This document shows, one piece after another, positions 5,649 to 12,158 of a stretch of 12,303 bases of DNA. Numbering within the stretch: the stretch's first letter is position 1; every line of letters starts with the position of its first letter. The translations under genes were made by a program, and so were the position numbers. The stretch spans positions 1-12,303 of the forward strand of contig JAENIV010000051.1 of assembly GCA_016844295.1 (NCBI GenBank). Reading direction: 5' to 3'. The notes under the pieces were generated by a model. That model saw only the letters and a list, made by a program, of their open reading frames with translations. It was not told the DNA's origin and did no database searches. The DNA is from Candidatus Berkelbacteria bacterium. GTDB lineage: Bacteria > Patescibacteriota > UBA1384 > UBA12157 > JAENIV01.

Positions 5649-5763
5649 AATTAACCTAATTAGTCTAATTATTCTAATGAAATCCCAATTCCCAATTAGT
5701 TATTAGGCCATTGGTGCTTATTTAGGTTAATTAGGGCAATTAGAATAATTAGATCAATTTCAT
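5649..5763. repeat. Inverted array of short tandem units, spacer B (9-nt period)
   Basis: CTAATT/G units start at 5656, 5665 and 5674 (exact 9-nt period). The complementary A(A/T)TTAG units start at 5720, 5729, 5738 and 5747 (exact 9-nt period). The arms 5649-5680 and 5720-5763 form a long hairpin around about 40 nt. The array ends just before the AAGGAG (5764-5769) of the next gene. Confidence 0.8.
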
Positions 5764-5773
5764 AAGGAGAATT

Positions 5774-6685
5774 ATGTACGATACAATAATTATCGGTGCC
5801 GGTCCCGCAGGACTGACAGCGGCAATATATCTAATTCGTAAAGAATCCAAGATATTGGTAATTTCCCAAAATATCGGGGGCCAGATAATGGACGGTCCGT
5901 TAATTGAAAATTACCCAGGCTTTGAAAAAATAACCGGACCTGATTTCGTCAGTAAACTTCAAGAACAGACCCAAAAATTAGGGGTAGAAATTAAGAATGG
6001 CCAAGAAGTATCGAAAATTACAAAGTTAGATCAGGGTTTTGAAATTGAAACTTCAACAAGCGAAAAATACCAAACAAAGACCGTTATTATTGCCTCTGGC
6101 AAATCGCCCAGAAAGTTAGATGTTCCGGGAGGAAAAGAATTTTTAGGCAAGGGGATTTCTTCCTGTGTTACTTGCGACGGGCCTTTGTTTCGTGACAAAA
6201 CCGTGGCAGTTATTGGTGGAGGCAATTCTGCGATATCCGCGGCTTTGGAACTCGAGCAATATGCCCAGAAGGTTTATATAATTAATATCGGTCAAGATAT
6301 AGTAGGAGAAGAAATCAGAATCGATAAAATTAAAAAATCGTTTAAAATTGAAGTTATCGCCCAAGCCAAGACAACCATGGTTTCGGGGTCAAATTTAGTT
6401 GAGGGGTTAAAATATAAAGATCTAAATTCGGGCGAAGAGAAGGAAATTCAAATTCAAGGGGTTTTTGTAGAAATCGGCTGGCAACCTTCAACCGGATATT
6501 TAGAAAATTTCATCACCCTGACACCGGCAAAAGAGATAAAAATTGACGCTCAAAATTCGACCAATATTGAAGGTGTATTTGCCGCTGGCGATGCCACGGA
6601 AGTTGCTAAAAAGCAGTTAATTATTGCGGCTGGTGAAGGTGCGAAGGCAGCCTTAAGTGCGTGGGACTTTTTAACAAATAAATAG
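5774..6685 (+). CDS. Thioredoxin reductase-like flavoprotein (AhpF C-terminal type)
   Basis: This two-domain FAD/pyridine nucleotide disulfide oxidoreductase has 303 residues. The FAD motif is GAGPAGLTAA (8-17). The redox pair is CVTC (131-134) in CVTCDGPLF. The second Rossmann motif is GGGNSA (148-153), and the FAD-contacting GDAT is at 272-275. DGPLF and the tail KQLIIAAGEGAKAALSA resemble the AhpF reductase domain more than classical TrxB. The HRRxxxR motif that reads the NADPH 2'-phosphate is absent after VYIIN, where NIGQDIVGEE stands instead, so NADPH use is doubtful; NADH or the adjacent ferredoxin are candidates. AAGGAG lies 4 nt before the ATG. The first unit of the next repeat array begins on its TAG stop codon. 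No thioredoxin gene is in the window. Confidence 0.88.
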   Translation: MYDTIIIGAGPAGLTAAIYLIRKESKILVISQNIGGQIMDGPLIENYPGFEKITGPDFVSKLQEQTQKLGVEIKNGQEVSKITKLDQGFEIETSTSEKYQTKTVIIASGKSPRKLDVPGGKEFLGKGISSCVTCDGPLFRDKTVAVIGGGNSAISAALELEQYAQKVYIINIGQDIVGEEIRIDKIKKSFKIEVIAQAKTTMVSGSNLVEGLKYKDLNSGEEKEIQIQGVFVEIGWQPSTGYLENFITLTPAKEIKIDAQNSTNIEGVFAAGDATEVAKKQLIIAAGEGAKAALSAWDFLTNK

Positions 6686-6759
6686 ACAAAAAGACACATA
6701 GACAATTAGACAAAAAGCACAAACTCTTTGTCTCTTAGTCTTAACTTCTCTTTGTCTTA
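6683..6759. repeat. Inverted array of short tandem units, spacer C (8-nt period)
   Basis: The left arm is five consecutive 8-nt units, TAGACAAA, AAGACACA, TAGACAAT, TAGACAAA and AAGCACAA (6683-6722). The right arm is four complementary 8-nt units, CTTTGTCT, CTTAGTCT, TAACTTCT and CTTTGTCT (6726-6757). The loop is about 3-8 nt. It overlaps the reductase stop codon and ends just before the next Shine-Dalgarno (AGGAGG, 6762-6767). Confidence 0.82.
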
Positions 6760-6772
6760 CCAGGAGGTAAAA

Positions 6773-7144
6773 TTGAAGGTTTTAATTGTTGACGACGAAA
6801 AGGGCATTTTGAAAATGTATAGCGAATATTTATCCGCTAACGGGGTTGAAATGATCCAGGCAACTGACGGTCAGACTGGTGTTAAATTGGCTAAAGATCA
6901 GAAACCGGATATTATTTTATTAGATATTATAATGCCTAAATACAACGGGCTTGATGTTTTGAAGGACGTTAAAGCCGATCCGGAATTAAAAAACATTCCG
7001 GTATTTTTACTCACCAATTTGCCGGAAGAAAGTTCGGGGGACAAAGCCAAACAATTAGGGTCAGCGGGATATTTAGTTAAGGCTGAGTACGAACCTAAAA
7101 TGCTTTTAGATATCTTAAAAGGCGCAGTGCCTAAGAAATCCTAA
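6773..7144 (+). CDS. Receiver-only response regulator (TTG start)
   Basis: This is a stand-alone CheY-like receiver of 123 residues. The acidic pair is D7-D8, the phospho-acceptor aspartate is D51 in ILLDIIMP, and the signalling residues are T81 (LLTN) and K103 (YLVK). No output domain follows, so it must act by protein contact or as a phosphorelay partner. I choose TTG 6773 because AGGAGG (6762-6767) lies 5 nt upstream and the protein begins correctly with KVLIVDDE. A longer frame from 6728 would translate the repeat array. The convergent histidine kinase on the other strand is the obvious candidate partner, although the two are not co-transcribed. Confidence 0.87.
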   Translation: MKVLIVDDEKGILKMYSEYLSANGVEMIQATDGQTGVKLAKDQKPDIILLDIIMPKYNGLDVLKDVKADPELKNIPVFLLTNLPEESSGDKAKQLGSAGYLVKAEYEPKMLLDILKGAVPKKS

Positions 7145-7260
7145 ACTCGAAATCCGAAATTCGAAACAATATCTAAATTCTAAATTCCAATGTTTGAAAC
7201 ATTAAAATTTTTGTTATTAGAATTTGTTTCGGATTTAGTGCTTCGTGCTTAGAGTTTGAG
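7145..7260. repeat. Inverted array of short tandem units between convergent genes, spacer D (7-nt period)
   Basis: The left arm has CGAAATC, CGAAATT, CGAAACA (7148, 7155, 7162), then CTAAATT twice and CCAATGT (7173, 7180, 7187). The right arm has TGTTTCG, GATTTAG, TGCTTCG, TGCTTAG and AGTTTGA at 7225, 7232, 7239, 7246 and 7253, an exact 7-nt period. Read on the other strand these are C(G/T)AA units as on the left. The inner arms TGTTTGAAACA (7191-7201) are also palindromic. It may double as a bidirectional terminator. Confidence 0.75.
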
Positions 7261-7262
7261 TT

Positions 7263-8522
7263 TTAATTGTTGGGCAAATAAAAAGCAAATGTCGCTCCTT
7301 TACCGTCTGCATTGTTCTCGGACCAAATTTTACCCCCGTGTCGCTCAACAATCAATCTCGAAATATAGAGTCCTAAACCAGTACCCTGGTTATCAAGTTC
7401 TAAAATATTTTTCCCTCTGAAAAATGGTTGAAAAAGTTTTGAGAAATCTTCTTGTTTAATTCCGACACCTTCATCGGAAATTTTTATAGTCGTTTGGGTT
7501 TCATCCTGGGAAGACGAAACCGTGATTTTACCTTTTTTCGTATATTTTATGGCATTTCCGATTAAATTATAGAGACAGTCCCGGATTTTTTCAGAATCAA
7601 TATTGATATCTTTAAGTTCGGGAATTTCCAAAGACAAACTAATTCCGTTTTTAGGCAGACTTTTTTGAAACTGACTGACGATGCTCTTAAGGAGTTTCCC
7701 TATATCTGAGGGATGTTTTTTAGGAACAAAATTACCTGATTGAATACGCGAGATTGACATGAGTTCTGCGACCAAATTGACCATTCTTATTGTATTAGCG
7801 TAAATTTCGCCGGCAGCATCTTTTTGTTTAGGATTTAATTTACCTAAATTTTCATCATTAAGCATGGATGAAAAACCACGAATCATCGAGAGGGGCGTAA
7901 AAAGTTGATGTGAGGTTAGAGATAAAAACTCCTTATTGCGTTCAGCCTCTTCTTCCAGGGCCTTTTGACGGGCTAAAGACTCCTCATGGGCGCTTTTTTC
8001 CTGGCGAAGTTGGATTGCCAACGCTCGGCAAAAGATGGTTATAAAAAGAATTAAGCCGATCTGCCAGGCGCCTTGGTAGAATTCATTTACCTGGGGTAAT
8101 AATTTTTGAGAACCTAAAACAATCTCAAAAACAACGAAAACTGAAGCGATCATGGCAATCAGTAAAGCGTTGAAAAATTCTAAAGACAAGGCAGCGGCCG
8201 CGATCGGTAAAAAGTATAAAGCAAAAAAGTATTGGCCATAGTCTTTGACAATATGAATTAAAACTCCGATTAAGATAATATCGGCAATATCTTTCACATA
8301 AAGACGTTTAGATCGGGGGAAATATTTATAAACAACCAAATAATACAGGAGGGCGAAAGAGACAATTGCTCCAATCAAATAATAAGCTTGGTCGTTATCA
8401 ATTAAATCTTGAGGCAAAAAACGGATGCCGAAAAGAACAATGATAACCACAATCCAAGTAGAGGCCTCAATGATTTTCTCATAACGAGAAAATCGAGAAT
8501 TGTTCAGGGTCTTTTGGTCCAT
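7263..8522 (-). CDS. Membrane sensor histidine kinase
   Basis: This 419-residue protein has about six N-terminal membrane segments (roughly 22-36, 47-65, 78-92, 97-114, 118-137 and 152-170), then a coiled, charged linker (172-197), a HisKA domain with SLTSHQLFTPLS (phospho-acceptor H205), and an HATPase_c domain. The ATPase has the N box YNLIGNAIKYT (N319, N323), the G1 box DEGVGI (350-355), F box FQPFF, and the G2 box GTGLGLYISR (380-389). All catalytic elements are present. There is no extracytoplasmic domain, so it probably senses a membrane or intramembrane signal. It starts at an ATG 6 nt after a -10 box without a Shine-Dalgarno. It converges on the receiver gene and diverges from the PHP gene. 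Confidence 0.92.
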   Translation of the reverse strand: MDQKTLNNSRFSRYEKIIEASTWIVVIIVLFGIRFLPQDLIDNDQAYYLIGAIVSFALLYYLVVYKYFPRSKRLYVKDIADIILIGVLIHIVKDYGQYFFALYFLPIAAAALSLEFFNALLIAMIASVFVVFEIVLGSQKLLPQVNEFYQGAWQIGLILFITIFCRALAIQLRQEKSAHEESLARQKALEEEAERNKEFLSLTSHQLFTPLSMIRGFSSMLNDENLGKLNPKQKDAAGEIYANTIRMVNLVAELMSISRIQSGNFVPKKHPSDIGKLLKSIVSQFQKSLPKNGISLSLEIPELKDINIDSEKIRDCLYNLIGNAIKYTKKGKITVSSSQDETQTTIKISDEGVGIKQEDFSKLFQPFFRGKNILELDNQGTGLGLYISRLIVERHGGKIWSENNADGKGATFAFYLPNN

Positions 8523-8528
8523 AGTTTT

Positions 8529-8534
8529 ATTCTA
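8529..8534 (-). promoter_or_regulatory. -10 box for the histidine kinase, predicted leaderless
   Basis: On the minus strand TAGAAT (8534-8529) is followed by AAAACT and then ATG (8522), a 6-nt gap as at 916-921 and 1859-1864. No Shine-Dalgarno is present and no convincing -35 is visible. Confidence 0.55.
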
Positions 8535-8541
8535 CCTCATT

Positions 8542-8550
8542 TGATATAAT
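8542..8550 (+). promoter_or_regulatory. Extended -10 promoter for the PHP-domain gene
   Basis: TGATATAAT is a perfect TGN-TATAAT extended -10. The predicted start is about 8557, right before a hairpin. Its -35 position would fall on the start region of the divergent kinase. Confidence 0.6.
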
Positions 8551-8558
8551 TTTTTTAG

Positions 8559-8575
8559 TCCCGCCTTTGGCGGGA
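8559..8575 (+). promoter_or_regulatory. 5' UTR hairpin of the PHP-domain gene
   Basis: TCCCGCC (8559-8565), TTT loop and GGCGGGA (8569-8575) form a perfect 7-bp stem at the predicted 5' end of the mRNA. It lies 12 nt before the Shine-Dalgarno AAAGGA (8588-8593). It may protect the 5' end or be a dispersed small palindrome. Confidence 0.5.
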
Positions 8576-8599
8576 AGCACATCTGACAAAGGAAAAGCC

Positions 8600-10059
8600 A
8601 TGACGCGTCGATCCTTTTTAGCAAGTATGTTCTTGCTCTTTTGCGAGTTTCGCCTGAATCTCCGCGCCTTAGCAGATGAAGATAACTCGGGTTATTGGTA
8701 TTCGGGAATAATTCATGTTCATTCGAATTTTTCTGATGGAATCCGTCAACCAAAAGTTGTAATGAGTAAAGCCATCAGTTCCCAGGCCAGTTTTTTGATT
8801 GTAACTGATCACTACGAACAGATAGATAGTTTAAAAAAACATCTCTATCAGACTACCAAAAACCATGGGTTTAGTAACTATCTTGATTTCTTCAGATCTA
8901 CATCCGCTCTAATTGTTCTTGCCGGGGCTGAAATCACGGCTAAACAGGGCGACCATAATACTCATACCCTTGCTTTGGGGAAAATTCATCAAGATAGTGT
9001 TTTGGGCGCAATCCAGGGTCAAGACAATTCCCAGCAAGCCATAGTTAGTCGCATCAAAGAATTGGGAATGTTGTCGGTCGCCGCCCATCCGAGTGTGATT
9101 ACTGCTGGCAGCCTTTCGGTGTCTGATCCAATCGAACCGACCAACTATTTTTATGACCGCGATAATTCCAGAGATCTTACAGGTATAGAGTTTGGTAACG
9201 AGGACCCTGATAGAGGGAAAACGTTTTTGCCTGCGGCGGTTTGTCCGAAGGAAGTCTGGTCGATGCGCTAAAATCCGGCCATTCATATGGTTCTCGCGAC
9301 AACATTCAACTTCAAAGCCTCAGCTTTATTCCCGGTTTCGCTTACCAGAACGTGACAGAAGCGCGAATTCAGTTTCGAGTCAGAATTCCTGAAAAAACTC
9401 GTTCAGTCAAAAAGGTGAATCTCTACCGAGACGGTGTCGCAACTGCCGTGGCAAGCGTCTCCATTCCTAAAGGGAGTGCCTTTTACGATTGCGTTTTATT
9501 TGATCCGGGAATAAGCGGTCGCCACACTTACATTGTTGCCCTTGACGATATGAGCCTTGTCACCTCGCCGTTTCGTCTTGATATTCGGGCGCCGAAGGCT
9601 AAGACAGGTGACTGGACAACGGATCTGTTTGAGCAAGCCGTTGTTCGAGTTTCCAAAAACAAACCAGGCGTGGGGAAAACCGAATGGCTTGAAAAAGATG
9701 AATGGCCAGTTGCCGATTCATCACAGCGTTTTACTGCGCCATCTGTTCTTGATATCTGCGCTATTTTCCATTATAGCGGTCAAGAAAAGAATCCGCCGGT
9801 TGCTTTCAATCCTGGGAAAGTAGGCAAACTGGTTACGATGCCATCACTTCCGAATCAACTGAACATTACAGTCGTCGTTACAGATCAACGAGGGAATAAG
9901 GTTATAGAAGCATCTCCGGGTGGATTCTACGGGGGAAATTGGCGATACGCCATCATTTCCACTACGGCCGAATTTCGTCAGAAAGGCACATACAAAGTCG
10001 AAGTCCGCTCTCAGAAAACCGATAAAGTCATCGGCACCTCAACTTTTATCATCAAGTAG
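8600..10059 (+). pseudogene. Secreted PHP-domain metallohydrolase, disrupted (frameshift plus internal deletion)
   Basis: The start is ATG 8600, 6 nt after AAAGGA. The N terminus TRRSFLAS followed by a hydrophobic stretch looks like a Tat-type signal. The PHP motifs seen are HVHSNFSDG (H39, H41, D46), VTDHYEQ (D70, H71), AGAE (E111), AAHP (H163) and GIEFGNE (E197). The frame ends at 9271 after nonsense-like residues. Homology resumes one frame over with NVFACGGLSEGSLVDALKSGHSYGS, followed by an Ig-like C-terminal domain to 10059. The shift lies near 9212-9228, where AAAA and TTTTT runs occur. PHP enzymes normally carry a D-x-H metal motif some 40-50 residues after the GIE motif; it is absent, so bases also seem deleted. 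A single assembly error would not explain both changes. It is probably a pseudogene. Confidence 0.75.
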
Positions 10060-10074
10060 CAAACTTATCAATTG

Positions 10075-10105
10075 CCCCGCCCTTTTATATAGGCGCGGGG
10101 TTTTT
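10075..10105 (+). terminator. Intrinsic terminator after the PHP gene
   Basis: CCCCGC (10075-10080) pairs with GCGGGG (10095-10100), helped by CC/GG inside, and is followed by TTTTT. It lies 15 nt after the stop codon. Confidence 0.8.
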
Positions 10106-10110
10106 GTTTA

Positions 10111-10183
10111 TCCCGAGCATGTCGAGGGGTTTATTCCGAGCACGCTTGTCTCGAGGGGAGTCGAGAGAGTCGAGGGATTGACT
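10111..10183 (+). repeat. REP-like dispersed palindromic repeat, copy 2
   Basis: A short unit, CCGAGCATGTCGAGGGG (10113-10129), is followed by a full copy (10136-10183) matching 848-896. As in copy 1, it sits between a terminator and a promoter and ends in TTGAC, which is the -35 box of the next gene. Confidence 0.75.
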
Positions 10184-10206
10184 TTCAAGAAAATATCAGA
10201 TAGAAT
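10178..10206 (+). promoter_or_regulatory. Promoter for the lipoprotein-hypothetical pair
   Basis: TTGACT (10178-10183), a 17-nt spacer and TAGAAT (10201-10206). The -35 is the end of the REP-like repeat. The predicted start is near 10213, giving a leader of about 25 nt with a good Shine-Dalgarno. Confidence 0.75.
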
Positions 10207-10237
10207 ACACCTAGATTCCGAGGCAAGGAGAAGCGAC

Positions 10238-10765
10238 GTGCGAAGACTCACGGTGATATTAGCATGCATCATTTCTATGGCAATTCTCGGATGCGGCGCG
10301 AGCATGGTTCAAGTCCAATCCGGTACTAAGATAACCTGTAGCAAGTGCGGTAAAGTCATCAAATCCGACATCGAAACCAAGAAAGTCCCCCAAGCAGAAG
10401 TATCCCAATACAGCGTTCAGGAAACCACTGAGGTTTGCGAAACTTGCCAAGCCAAGGAGGCAGCTGAACGACGTAAAGCGCAAACCAGCAGTATTGTTGG
10501 TTCGTGGGTTTACAAATGGACCATGACAGACGTTATTCTGAAGATCAACAGCGATGGGACAGGAACTTTTTCTGGTAGTCCGCTCAAATGGCAGGAGTCC
10601 GGTGGCGAGATCAAGGGGACGTGGGTTACCGATATGTGGGGCAGCGATAACTTTACATTCCACTTTACACTCACGCCGGCATCTGGCGAAAGGCTCCATA
10701 TGCACTTTCTCAATACTCATTGGGATTGGATGCTCGGGCAAGATCTGATTTTCGATCGGCTGTAG
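10238..10765 (+). CDS. Lipoprotein with a zinc ribbon-like segment and a lipocalin-like C-terminal domain
   Basis: I choose GTG 10238 because AAGGAG (10225-10230) lies 7 nt before it and the product then begins with a basic start (RRL), a hydrophobic stretch and the lipobox ILGC near residue 18. The in-frame region upstream to 9920 overlaps the PHP gene and the repeat. The 175-residue precursor would be lipidated and face outward. After the signal come CSKCGK and CETCQA, about 35 residues apart, which resemble a four-cysteine metal site. A charged helix follows (CQAKEAAERRKAQ). The C-terminal part, IVGSWVYKW...LKINSDGTGTF...GEIKGTW, has the strand pattern of small lipocalin-like or META-like lipoprotein domains. 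Its function is unknown. The following gene starts 11 nt later and is co-transcribed. Confidence 0.75.
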   Translation: MRRLTVILACIISMAILGCGASMVQVQSGTKITCSKCGKVIKSDIETKKVPQAEVSQYSVQETTEVCETCQAKEAAERRKAQTSSIVGSWVYKWTMTDVILKINSDGTGTFSGSPLKWQESGGEIKGTWVTDMWGSDNFTFHFTLTPASGERLHMHFLNTHWDWMLGQDLIFDRL

Positions 10766-10776
10766 AAGGAGGCAAT

Positions 10777-11055
10777 ATGCCCGTCCAACTGACACCGGTT
10801 GTCGAAAAACACGCCCGCGACCTGGCCCATATTATCCACGTTATTCACCACCGCGGAGGTTCGCAAGCGTCAATTCAGGAGAGATTCGAGGCCTATTTCC
10901 GCAAAGTGGCGGACGAACTGGAGGTGCTTGGGGAATCGCCAGACAAAGTCATGGAATTGGCTCTGGCAGTCCTTGGCGTCCTCTTAGACGAAATGATCAA
11001 GAGAACAGGACCATCTACAGCATCTGATGATTCCGAATCAGGCTCTCGCACGTAG
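10777..11055 (+). CDS. Hypothetical small helical protein
   Basis: I do not recognise this 92-residue protein. ATG 10777 is chosen because AAGGAGG (10766-10772) lies 4 nt upstream and the frame from 10720 would overlap the lipoprotein gene. It is rich in predicted amphipathic helix: HARDLAHIIHVIHHRGG is histidine-rich, then come ERFEAYFRKVADELEVLG and KVMELALAVLGVLLDEMIK. A short Ser/Asp tail follows. There is no signal peptide and no cysteine. Its stop codon lies in the loop of the terminator, so the terminator is part of the coding region. It forms a two-gene unit with the lipoprotein. Confidence 0.7.
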   Translation: MPVQLTPVVEKHARDLAHIIHVIHHRGGSQASIQERFEAYFRKVADELEVLGESPDKVMELALAVLGVLLDEMIKRTGPSTASDDSESGSRT

Positions 11056-11068
11056 CGGGAGTCTTTTT
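11041..11068 (+). terminator. Intrinsic terminator overlapping the 3' end of the hypothetical gene
   Basis: GGCTCTCGC (11041-11049), loop ACGTA and GCGGGAGTC (11055-11063) form a 9-bp stem with two G-U pairs, followed by TTTTT. The stop codon TAG (11053-11055) is in the loop and stem edge. Confidence 0.8.
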
Positions 11069-11072
11069 GATT

Positions 11073-11094
11073 ACTTCGAGCGAGGTCGAGAAGT
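11073..11094. repeat. REP-like palindrome beside the insertion sequence
   Basis: ACTTCGAGCGAGGTCGAGAAGT is near-palindromic in the same TCGAG/CTCGA style as the two larger repeat copies. It ends 4 nt before the left end of the insertion sequence. Confidence 0.55.
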
Positions 11095-11098
11095 TTAA

Positions 11099-12132
11099 TT
11101 AGCGTCCTAAAAAAAGGTGGGGTTTTAGGTCTAAATAATTTAGACCTTTAATATCACAGCCAGCAAGTTCTAATGGAGCTTTGTGGTTTTTAACTTTGTT
11201 GCGACAATCGGTAAAAGAAGTAAACCGGCGAGCTAAACTCCAAGCATTTAGATAATTCTTGGCAGTATCATAAGAGTGAAATTGATTGATGCTGTGAGTT
11301 CTAAGTTTTAGTTGGCGAAACAGATTTTCAATTTGTTGATTGGTTTTGGGTAACTCTTTAAATTCCTGATAAGTAAAAAGTTCTCTAGGAAGCCCCGGAA
11401 TCCACATCTCTTTGTAAATTGCTTTTTTAATTCTTCGTATCTTTCGAAAGTAATCTTTCCTTCCCTTAATCTGATTCTTAATCCTCGAGTATAGTGAGTA
11501 GTACAAAGTTGATGATTAAAAGGAATTTTAAAAACCATTTGAGTTGATCTTTTAATATCCGAATTTCCATCAGAAACCAATCCTTTTAAAGGATAACCAA
11601 TGTTTTTAATCTCTCGAAAGAAAAGAATTAAATCAATCATTGTTTCTTCATCGCCAAGGTATTGGTGGACAATATCTAAAGTTTCCAAATCCAGTGCGAC
11701 AATCCATGTAAGTTTATGCAAGAATCTTTTCTCGTTTTTAGAATAACGAAAGTGTTTTGCGCTCCAATCATAGACACGGATTGTTGCGCCATCAACAACC
11801 AGATTTCCACCCCAATTTGGGTTTAGGTATTTGGCAATAAAAGCAGAATCTACACAATTTTTAACTGTTTCGTGAATAGCGTTTTGAATCGTTTGTTTGG
11901 CAAATCCCGTGTCTCTAACAATCTGACGAATGCTTGTTCGGCCCTCCAGATGAGTTCTGGCAATGTTTACTTTTCCATTAGCGGTTAATTTACCTTTAGT
12001 TATTCGATTCGAGAAAGTATGGTCGCAAGATAAACATTTAATTTTTTGTATTTTTCTTTTACCAACTTTTCTCGTGCCCCAACGTTGAGTATTTAAACAT
12101 AAGCACCAGGGACATTTTACATGTCTTTTCAT
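11099..12132 (-). CDS. DDE transposase expressed through a -1 frameshift at A_AAA_AAG
   Basis: The 0 frame starts at ATG 12132 and runs to 11308. It has a zinc finger (C7, C10, C33, C36), a helix-turn-helix (RTSIRQIVRDTGFAKQTI), first aspartate D114 in LVVDGA, second D188 in LVSDGN, and the HQLCTTH block. The last catalytic residue, E269 in TNQQIENLFRQLK, is in the -1 frame, which ends at 11099. The frames join at codons TTA AAA AAG, containing the slippery heptamer A_AAA_AAG (11428-11422) in the correct register. Slipping back one base continues with AIYKEMWIPG and gives a 344-residue protein. The unshifted product of 274 residues lacks the glutamate. A simple A-run indel is the alternative. 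Shine-Dalgarno GGAGG lies about 6 nt upstream. Confidence 0.82.
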
Positions 12133-12134
12133 TT

Positions 12135-12158
12135 GTATCCTCCATAGATCGAGGATAC
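12135..12158 (-). promoter_or_regulatory. Hairpin sequestering the transposase Shine-Dalgarno
   Basis: On the minus strand GTATCCTC (12158-12151), an 8-nt loop GATCTATG and GAGGATAC (12142-12135) form a perfect 8-bp stem. Most of the Shine-Dalgarno GGAGG lies in the 3' arm, 2 nt before the start codon. Any RNA that includes the upstream arm would mask the ribosome site. Confidence 0.65.

Noticed and set aside
6728..6772. Longer N terminus of the response regulator
   Set aside because: It translates the 8-nt repeat array; the TTG at 6773 has a well-spaced AGGAGG and gives a normal receiver start.
5366..7260. CRISPR array
   Set aside because: The units are 7-13 nt, lack unique spacers of uniform length and occur as inverted arms; no cas gene is present.
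9200..9260. Programmed frameshift in the PHP gene
   Set aside because: No clean slippery heptamer in register is seen, and the D-x-H segment is missing in either frame, so a deletion is the better explanation.
9920..10237. Upstream extension of the lipoprotein frame
   Set aside because: It overlaps the PHP gene, a terminator and a repeat; GTG 10238 has the promoter, Shine-Dalgarno and signal peptide.
10259..10795. Long minus-strand frame opposite the lipoprotein gene
   Set aside because: No family signal, no ribosome site, and the plus strand has promoter, lipobox and terminator.
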